NCBI GenBank assembly: GCA_030037875.1
Contig: JASHPV010000158.1
Location: 1-7,865 of the forward strand
From: Thermoplasmata archaeon
GTDB taxonomy: Archaea; Thermoplasmatota; Thermoplasmata; Lutacidiplasmatales; UBA184
Length of the DNA: 7,865 nt
Direction of reading: 5' to 3'
In this document: positions 1 through 5,122 of the stretch, one piece after another
Layout of the letters: each line of letters begins with the position of its first letter
Numbering within the stretch: the first letter of the stretch is position 1
Program-made: the position numbers and the translations under genes
The notes under the pieces: generated by a model
The model's database searches: none
What the model was told of the DNA's origin: nothing
Seen by the model: the letters and a program-made list of their open reading frames with translations, nothing else

Positions 1-1
1 C

Positions 2-526
2 GGGGTCAGTACCGTCGGTCGCTCGTTCACTCAGCCCGTGATCGAGACGATGGCGCGGGCGGTGAAGCGCCCGGTCATCTTCGCGCTCTCGAATCCCACC
101 GAGAAGGCCGAGTGCACGCCCGAACAGGCGTACCAATGGACGAAGGGCCAGGCGTTGTACGCTGCCGGAGTGCAGTTCCAGCCCGTCATGTACGACGGAA
201 AGACGTACCTGCCGGGACAGGCGAACAACTTCTACGTGTACCCGGCGGTCGGTCTCGCGGTGTACGCCACAAACACTCGCCGAGTTACCGACGAGTCGTT
301 CATCATTGCAGCGCGCGCGATCGCGGACCAGGTCACGGACGAGCAGCGCAGCCTCGGGCTTCTCTTCCCGCTCCAGAAGGACGTCCTCGAGGCGGAGATC
401 CGCACCGCAGAAGCTGTCGCCACTCAGCTATTTGACCAGGGATTCGCGCGTGCGGACCGACCGAAGGACATCAGCGCGTGGCTCCGCGGTCTGCTCTACC
501 GTCCAGAGTACGCACGGGTGGCGTAG
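2..526 (+). CDS. Malic enzyme (long form), C-terminal part; 5' end outside window
   Basis: Oxidative decarboxylation of malate to pyruvate and CO2 with reduction of NAD or NADP; cytosolic. The reading frame is open from the first bases and ends at TAG 524-526, leaving 174 residues of a protein that in this family is normally about 540-570 residues long. Visible landmarks are the LSNPT motif near residue 29, whose Asn helps bind malate in studied enzymes, and GQANNFYVYPAVGLAV, the second Asn-containing substrate/cofactor segment followed by the helix typical of the family. The spacing and the C-terminal tail ending in a W..YRPEY-like segment resemble the long bacterial/eukaryotic form (MaeA-like) rather than the short form. 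NAD versus NADP preference cannot be decided because the cofactor-binding GxGxxG region lies outside. Only 32 bp separate it from fumC on the same strand, so co-transcription is likely. Confidence 0.93.
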   Translation, partial: GVSTVGRSFTQPVIETMARAVKRPVIFALSNPTEKAECTPEQAYQWTKGQALYAAGVQFQPVMYDGKTYLPGQANNFYVYPAVGLAVYATNTRRVTDESFIIAARAIADQVTDEQRSLGLLFPLQKDVLEAEIRTAEAVATQLFDQGFARADRPKDISAWLRGLLYRPEYARVA

Positions 527-558
527 CCAAACGAACTCGCGACGCTTGGACCCCTCCC

Positions 559-2040
559 ATGGCAAACCTCGCTCGGGCACCCGACAACCCGCCCGCCATC
601 CGCGACCTTCCCATCGGGACCGGTCAGACCGGCCTTCGGAAAGAGAGCGACTCGATGGGTGAGATCGAGGTGCCGGCGGAACACTATTGGGGAGCCCAGA
701 CACAGCGGTCGCTGATCCACTTCGCCATCGGCAACGACCGGATGCCCGTCGAAGTCTACCACGCCTACGGTTACGTCAAGAAAGCGGCCGCGTTGGTCAA
801 CGGGAAGGCCGGCCGCCTTCCCCAGTGGAAGGCGGACCTCATCGCGCGCGTCTGCGACGAGGTCATCGCGGGGAAACTGGATTCCGAGTTCCCGCTGTAC
901 GTGTGGCAGACCGGCTCCGGCACCCAATCCAACATGAACGTGAATGAGGTGATCAGTAACCGCGCGATCCAGCTGGTCGGCGGGACGCTCGGAAGCAAGC
1001 ATCCCATTCATCCGAACGACGACGTCAACGAGGGCCAGTCCTCGAACGACACGTTCCCGACGGCGATGCACCTCGCCACGGTCCTCGAGATTCAGAGCCG
1101 GATGGTGCCGCAAATCTCCGCGCTCCAGGACGCCATCGCCACAAAGGCGCGGGCGTGGGTCGATGTCGTGAAGATCGGACGGACACACCTGCAGGACGCC
1201 ACGCCGTTGACGGTGGGTCAGGAGTGGTCCGGCTACGCAGCTCAGCTGGGCGACGCGCTCCAGATCGTGAAGGGAACCCTGCCCGGCTTGTACCGTCTCG
1301 CCATCGGTGGAACGGCAGTGGGAACCGGGCTCAACGCGGCTCCGGGATTCGGGGAAGCCGTGGCCGCCGAACTGGGGCGGATGACGGGGTACCCCTTCGT
1401 GACGGCCCCCAACAAGTACGCGGCGCAGGGATCGCTCGATGCGATGGTCGCTTCGAGCGCCGGGCTCCGGGCGCTCGCCGTATCGCTAATGAAGATCGCC
1501 AACGACGTTCGCTGGTTCGGATCGGGTCCCCGCGCGGGACTCCATGAGCTGATCCTTCCCGCCAACGAACCTGGTAGCTCGATCATGCCTGGGAAGGTCA
1601 ACCCGACCCAGGAGGAGGCCACGGTCATGGTCTGCATCCAAGTTCTCGCCGAAGATTCCGCCGTTGCGTTCGCGGGATCTCAGGGAAACTTCGAGCTCAA
1701 CGCCATGCGCCCGATCATCATCAACAACGTCCTCCACTGTGCCCGGATCCTGGGAGACGCTGCCGGAAAACTGACGAAGTTCAGCGTGTCCGGAATCGAG
1801 CTCGATCAGGTTCGAGTCGCGAAATACCTGGAGGAGTCACTGATGTTGGTCACGGCGCTGAGCCCGGTCATCGGTTACGACAAAGCGGCAGCCATCGCCC
1901 ACCTCGCCATGGACGAGGGTCTTACTCTCCGGAATGCGGCGATCAAGAGCGGGTTCGTCACCGCCGAGGTGTTCGACCGGGTCGTAGTCCCGAAGAACAT
2001 GGTGGGGGACCCCCGGCGGGACCTCGGGCTCGGCTCCTGA
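559..2040 (+). CDS. fumC: Fumarate hydratase, class II (fumarase C)
   Basis: Reversible hydration of fumarate to L-malate in the TCA cycle; the class II enzyme is an iron-free homotetramer in the cytosol. The frame gives 493 residues against about 467 for E. coli FumC and aligns nearly end to end. Substrate-site segments are TGSGTQSN (from Thr118), SSND (Ser161-Asn163), GRTHLQDATPL with the catalytic-partner His210, and the signature GSSIMPGKVNP with catalytic Ser340 and Lys346. The ATG at 559 was chosen because the conserved R-x-E-x-D-S-M-G segment lies just before the in-frame ATG at 655, which would cut it off. The GTG at 478 would overlap the malic enzyme by 49 bases. The chosen start leaves about 22 more N-terminal residues than E. 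coli FumC. No Shine-Dalgarno is evident. The class II aspartase/argininosuccinate-lyase superfamily shares the fold, but the GSSIMPGKVNP and HPNDDVN context fits fumarase best. Confidence 0.97.
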   Translation: MANLARAPDNPPAIRDLPIGTGQTGLRKESDSMGEIEVPAEHYWGAQTQRSLIHFAIGNDRMPVEVYHAYGYVKKAAALVNGKAGRLPQWKADLIARVCDEVIAGKLDSEFPLYVWQTGSGTQSNMNVNEVISNRAIQLVGGTLGSKHPIHPNDDVNEGQSSNDTFPTAMHLATVLEIQSRMVPQISALQDAIATKARAWVDVVKIGRTHLQDATPLTVGQEWSGYAAQLGDALQIVKGTLPGLYRLAIGGTAVGTGLNAAPGFGEAVAAELGRMTGYPFVTAPNKYAAQGSLDAMVASSAGLRALAVSLMKIANDVRWFGSGPRAGLHELILPANEPGSSIMPGKVNPTQEEATVMVCIQVLAEDSAVAFAGSQGNFELNAMRPIIINNVLHCARILGDAAGKLTKFSVSGIELDQVRVAKYLEESLMLVTALSPVIGYDKAAAIAHLAMDEGLTLRNAAIKSGFVTAEVFDRVVVPKNMVGDPRRDLGLGS

Positions 2041-2095
2041 TCCCGGTCCGGGTTGCATTCACTGCTGCACGTTCTAGTCCCGGGGTTAATCCTAC

Positions 2096-2114
2096 TCCCG
2101 CCCATCGTGCGGGA
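2096..2114. terminator. Hairpin downstream of fumC (possible 3'-end structure)
   Basis: A perfect 6-bp stem pairs TCCCGC (2096-2101) with GCGGGA (2109-2114) around a 7-nt loop, 56 bp after the fumC stop codon. It could stabilise or help end the fumC transcript. It lacks a T-tract, so a terminator role is only a guess. Confidence 0.25.
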
Positions 2115-2167
2115 ATGACTCTAATCGTGCTGAGAGCGGAGTGTCCGAGGGGAGTTTGAGCCCCCCC

Positions 2168-2190
2168 GGGTGTTCAAGTCCAGTGCACCC
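2168..2190. other. Stem-loop in the convergent spacer
   Basis: GGGTG (2168-2172) pairs with CACCC (2186-2190), extendable by one T-G wobble, around an 11-nt loop that contains a TTCAAGT motif. Just before it, GGGG (2149-2152) can pair with CCCC (2161-2164). These G/C-rich elements lie 131 bp and more beyond the surface-protein gene's stop codon and about 110-130 bp beyond fumC's. Their role is unknown. Confidence 0.25.
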
Positions 2191-2320
2191 TGCGCCAGAA
2201 GAAGATGCTCAGCCGGGACAGCGATGGGCCGTTCGGCGCGTTCGAACCAGTCCCAGGACACGTGATGCCGGCCGGCTTCGCACGACCCGGGCTTGAGACG
2301 ACACGCGCTGCGCGCACCAG

Positions 2321-4894
2321 CTAGGTCGGAGGGCTTGGCGGACCCGGCGCGGGAGACGCGGCGGCAGGAGTTTCGGTACCCTTCCTCTTCCGTCGGGCAC
2401 GGAACGCGAGGAGAGCGACCGCGACGATCACAGCGATGCCCCCGATGAGCGCATAGCCCGTCGTTCCCGAGAAGAGCGTTCCCAGATTGAAGCCCGGTGA
2501 CTTCGCAGGTACCACATTGACGACCACGGTATGGGTCTGGTGATCGCCGACCTGGTCGTGGACGCTGACCGTGATGTGATACGTCCCGACTTGGGTGGGA
2601 GTGCAGGTGATGCTTGCCGCGTCCTGGCTCAGGCACCCAGGTGGTAGGCCGGTATAGGTGTACGTGAAGGCTCCGAATCCCAACGCTGGAACCAGAGCTG
2701 TACCGCCGGAGAATGTCTCGTTCGTGTCGACGCTGATCGTGAAGGGGCTGCCGGCGGAGGTAGTGGTCGGCACTATCACGTTGAAGTCGAAGATCACGTG
2801 GATACTCGCGTTCGCGTCGACCGAGCCGCCGCTCTGGTCGGCGACATGGACTGTGACGTTGTAGTAATCGGACTGGGTTGGCAGGCAGCCGATCGCAGCC
2901 CGGTCTTCCGATACGCACCCCGGCGGAAAACCGAGGTACGTGTAATTGTACGGGCCGAGACCCCCCGTCGCATTGGTAACGAAGGCCACAGTCTGGCCTA
3001 AGAGAGGCGTGGAATTCGATACGACGAGCGTCGCCGCGAGCTGTGGGTAAACCGTGATCATGAGCGTGCGGGTGGCCGAACGGCCGAACGTATCGTTCGC
3101 GTAGACCCTAACAGTGTAGTTTCCGGGAGAGTTGAACGTGTAGTATGCCGTTTGATGGTTCCAGATATCTCCATACGGAAGCAGCCAGGTGTATTGGAAA
3201 GGCCCGGTCCCGCCAGAGACGGAGGCGGTGAATGTGACCGGTGTGAGGACATCGGTCGGACTCGGGGTGGCACTCGGACTGACACTAGGCAAGGCATTCA
3301 CCGTCAGATCCGTGACGGTGGAGTTGCTGTTTCCGGCGGTGTCATTCACATAGACCCGGACCGCGTAGGTGCCGGGTGCGGTGGGAGTGCACGACAGGGT
3401 AGCGGTATCGGAGGTGGTGCAACCTGGGGGCAGGCCGGTATAATGGTAACTCAGGGTTCCCGAGCCGCCCGTGACGCTCACGGAGAAGCTCGTAGCGATT
3501 CCGACATCTACTGCGGACGGGCTCGCCTCGAACGAGATGGGATACAGACTGACAGTTAACGTCGTGGTGGCATTACTGCTGATGCCCCAGCTGGAATTTT
3601 CGAAGACGCGAACGGTGTACGTACCGGGGGTCGTTGGGGTGCATTCCAGAGTAGAGGTATTGGAAGTAGCACAGCCGTTCGGAAGACCGACGTAATCATA
3701 GCTAAGGACCACCGAGCTGTTGAAACCGCCCTGCGGCCATCCCGTGACGAGGTTAGTCGGGGTGCCGACGACGACCGCAGATGGATTGGCTGAGAGGGTG
3801 GCATTGGGATTCACGGTAACGATGTGACTCCAGTAGAACCAGAAGCCGAGCGAATCGGCCACACTGAAAACGGCGGCGTATGACCCGATCCACGCGTAGG
3901 TATGATTCGTCTCGGATTCGGGGGACGAGTCATGGTCGCCGAATGACCACTGCGGATGATACGGTGCCAGACCGCCGCTGATAGGGAGCGCGTCGAACGA
4001 CACATTCGTGCGTGCGGCGATGATCCCGGTAGTGGGGCTGATCCTGGGGGTGAAGGTGACGCCCGGAATCTCTCCCACCACGCTTGATTGGGCGGCACCC
4101 GAAGACCAAGGAGGATAGGCGATACCGTATCCACCATTTCCCCCGTTGATAGAGACATTGACAGTTATCGGCAAGCAGAAAAACGACTGGGGGCTATCAG
4201 TGAATCCGGTGCAATCCGGGAGCGGGGGTGTACTCAAAGTGCATACAATGGTAGAGGAATTCTCGTTCGAACAGGGCGCCGGAAGGCCGCTCCAGTCGTA
4301 CGAGAGCGACGTACCGTCGTAGTTGCTTACGCCCGTAAGCGAGAACGTCGTCACTTCCCCCGATTCCACGACGGTGAAGGAACTCCCCGGGTACTCCACC
4401 GAGGGCGCGATTTGGACCTCCCCCGGATCAATCGAGATGGTCGCGCTTTGGGATGCGCTGCTGGTCACGTCGTCAGCGTCCGTGACATTCACTCCCACGA
4501 CGAAGGACCCGGTGCTCGTGGGGGTACAGACAATCGATGGGCCCGCTGTGGCGACGCAGCCCGCAAAAACCGGAGTGGAATTGTATTGGTAGGTAAAGGG
4601 TCCCGTTCCCCCGTTCTCCGTGGTGTTGTACCATAACTCTTCGCCCACGACCAACACCGTTCCAGAGTAGAATTCCCAATTGGGGTAGCGCGATACCCCG
4701 GTCAAACTGATGCTCACGCTGAAGGGGTCACTCTGCAAAGACCTCGACAGTGCTGGAGTGGGAGCCTCGCGGTCGGGGGACTCGTACGAACTCGTCCCCC
4801 AAGCAATCCCGCCTAGGACCGTGAGAACGACCAACGTACACGCGCACGCCAAGGCGGGATCCGCCACCCCGCCCCTCCTTCGAATGCCGGTCAT
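2321..4894 (-). CDS. Large membrane-anchored cell-surface protein with eight PKD/Ig-like modules
   Basis: 857 residues, predicted to be exported and anchored. Residues 1-13 are basic, 14-33 form a hydrophobic signal/anchor segment, and 814-831 form a C-terminal membrane helix followed by RARRKRK and a Pro/Ala-rich cytoplasmic tail. About eight beta-sandwich modules of 75-115 residues lie between. Module 3 (about 278-361) carries the canonical PKD WSFGD...HTY pattern. Six others carry GLPPGC-type Cys pairs with exactly nine residues between them (113/123, 208/218, 408/418, 492/502, 660/670, 754/764), suggesting one disulfide per module. I count 22 N-x-S/T sequons, consistent with archaeal surface N-glycosylation. 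The ATG at 4894 is preferred over 4939 and 4978 because it puts the basic and hydrophobic signal at the N-terminus and has GGGAG five bases upstream. The precise function (adhesion, S-layer-like or binding) cannot be read from the sequence. It diverges from the cyclase gene. Confidence 0.85.
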   Translation of the reverse strand: MTGIRRRGGVADPALACACTLVVLTVLGGIAWGTSSYESPDREAPTPALSRSLQSDPFSVSISLTGVSRYPNWEFYSGTVLVVGEELWYNTTENGGTGPFTYQYNSTPVFAGCVATAGPSIVCTPTSTGSFVVGVNVTDADDVTSSASQSATISIDPGEVQIAPSVEYPGSSFTVVESGEVTTFSLTGVSNYDGTSLSYDWSGLPAPCSNENSSTIVCTLSTPPLPDCTGFTDSPQSFFCLPITVNVSINGGNGGYGIAYPPWSSGAAQSSVVGEIPGVTFTPRISPTTGIIAARTNVSFDALPISGGLAPYHPQWSFGDHDSSPESETNHTYAWIGSYAAVFSVADSLGFWFYWSHIVTVNPNATLSANPSAVVVGTPTNLVTGWPQGGFNSSVVLSYDYVGLPNGCATSNTSTLECTPTTPGTYTVRVFENSSWGISSNATTTLTVSLYPISFEASPSAVDVGIATSFSVSVTGGSGTLSYHYTGLPPGCTTSDTATLSCTPTAPGTYAVRVYVNDTAGNSNSTVTDLTVNALPSVSPSATPSPTDVLTPVTFTASVSGGTGPFQYTWLLPYGDIWNHQTAYYTFNSPGNYTVRVYANDTFGRSATRTLMITVYPQLAATLVVSNSTPLLGQTVAFVTNATGGLGPYNYTYLGFPPGCVSEDRAAIGCLPTQSDYYNVTVHVADQSGGSVDANASIHVIFDFNVIVPTTTSAGSPFTISVDTNETFSGGTALVPALGFGAFTYTYTGLPPGCLSQDAASITCTPTQVGTYHITVSVHDQVGDHQTHTVVVNVVPAKSPGFNLGTLFSGTTGYALIGGIAVIVAVALLAFRARRKRKGTETPAAASPAPGPPSPPT

Positions 4895-4899
4895 CAGGG

Positions 4900-4904
4900 C
4901 TCCC
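4900..4904 (-). promoter_or_regulatory. Shine-Dalgarno-like GGGAG for the surface-protein gene
   Basis: On the minus strand GGGAG lies five bases before the ATG at 4894, a standard spacing. It is the main sequence support, together with the signal peptide, for choosing this start over the upstream in-frame ATGs at 4939 and 4978, which lack such a motif. Confidence 0.45.
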
Positions 4905-4936
4905 GGTCGGGAGTTCGTACCACACTCCGGAACCGC

Positions 4937-4945
4937 CATATTGAT
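4937..4945 (-). promoter_or_regulatory. Candidate TATA box for the surface-protein gene
   Basis: The minus strand reads ATCAATATG here, an A/T-rich island in G/C-rich surroundings. At the usual archaeal spacing of about 25 bp, transcription would begin near 4915, leaving a leader of about 20 nt that contains the GGGAG motif. The match to a TATA consensus is weak. An alternative is the A-rich stretch (GAAAAATTC on the minus strand) at 5044-5052, which would give a leader of over 100 nt. Confidence 0.35.
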
Positions 4946-4950
4946 GTTCC

Positions 4951-4968
4951 GACGGCGTAACCGCCGTC
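4951..4968. promoter_or_regulatory. Perfect 7-bp inverted repeat beside the surface-gene TATA-like box (possible operator)
   Basis: GACGGCG (4951-4957) and CGCCGTC (4962-4968) are perfect inverted arms separated by TAAC. The repeat sits five bases upstream of the candidate TATA box of the minus-strand gene, where TFB or a regulator would bind. It could be an operator for a dimeric regulator. If transcribed from a promoter further upstream, it could instead be an RNA hairpin. Confidence 0.4.
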
Positions 4969-5023
4969 TAGCGATCAAATCGGCCCGGAGTTGTCGCCTT
5001 TCCTCGGTGCCATGCTGACGATT

Positions 5024-5070
5024 GTCGTAGGGGGAATGCTACTGAATTTTTCTGATACGTCACCTACGAC
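5024..5070. promoter_or_regulatory. Perfect 8-bp inverted repeat with 31-bp A/T-rich spacer in the divergent promoter region
   Basis: GTCGTAGG (5024-5031) and CCTACGAC (5063-5070) are exact reverse complements flanking an A/T-rich core that includes TGAATTTTTCTGATA. The repeat is central in the region between the two divergent genes and ends 23 bp before the cyclase TATA-like box. Arm centres are 39 bp apart, close to four helical turns, so paired regulator sites on one DNA face are conceivable. Confidence 0.35.
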
Positions 5071-5093
5071 TGGGACCCTCAAGTGGGCCGGGG

Positions 5094-5104
5094 CTTAATT
5101 TAAG
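5094..5104 (+). promoter_or_regulatory. TATA box for the cyclase gene; leaderless start expected
   Basis: CTTAATTTAAG is a clear A/T-rich, near-TATA element in an otherwise G/C-rich stretch. Its centre (5099) is 24 bp before the GTG start at 5123, the distance at which archaeal RNA polymerase normally starts transcription. The mRNA would therefore begin at or beside the start codon. The absence of any Shine-Dalgarno motif before this GTG agrees. The element also supplies the in-frame stop TAA (5096-5098). Confidence 0.6.
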
Positions 5105-5122
5105 ACAGTCCGTTCTCGGGGC

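Larger units (their letters stand above)
2041..2320. other. Convergent intergenic spacer between fumC and the surface-protein gene
   Basis: 280 bp between the 3' ends of two converging genes. I see no credible protein-coding frame here. It holds several short hairpins, annotated separately, and a stretch around 2136-2198 that resembles fragments of a tRNA but does not fold into one. There is no T-run of five or more, so a classical archaeal T-tract terminator is not visible on either strand. Confidence 0.6.

Noticed and set aside
478..558. GTG at 478 as the fumC start
   Set aside because: It would overlap the conserved C-terminus of the malic enzyme by 49 bases and add residues without similarity to fumarases.
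496..1188. 230-residue minus-strand frame opposite fumC
   Set aside because: It is antisense to strongly conserved fumarase sequence, with no recognisable protein family.
2121..2918. 265-residue minus-strand frame overlapping the end of the surface-protein gene
   Set aside because: It is an out-of-frame shadow of the PKD-like repeats; the product is Arg/His/Gly-rich with low-complexity composition and no domain.
2321..4894. DNA-level tandem repeat or CRISPR-like array within the surface-protein gene
   Set aside because: The periodicity is at protein level (diverged PKD-like modules). Nucleotide copies are not near-identical and have no spacer structure.
4895..4978. Upstream in-frame starts (4978 and 4939) for the surface-protein gene
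   Set aside because: They would put 15-28 extra residues, many of them Arg, before the signal segment. Neither has a Shine-Dalgarno motif, and the 4939 start overlaps the candidate TATA box. They remain possible but less likely.
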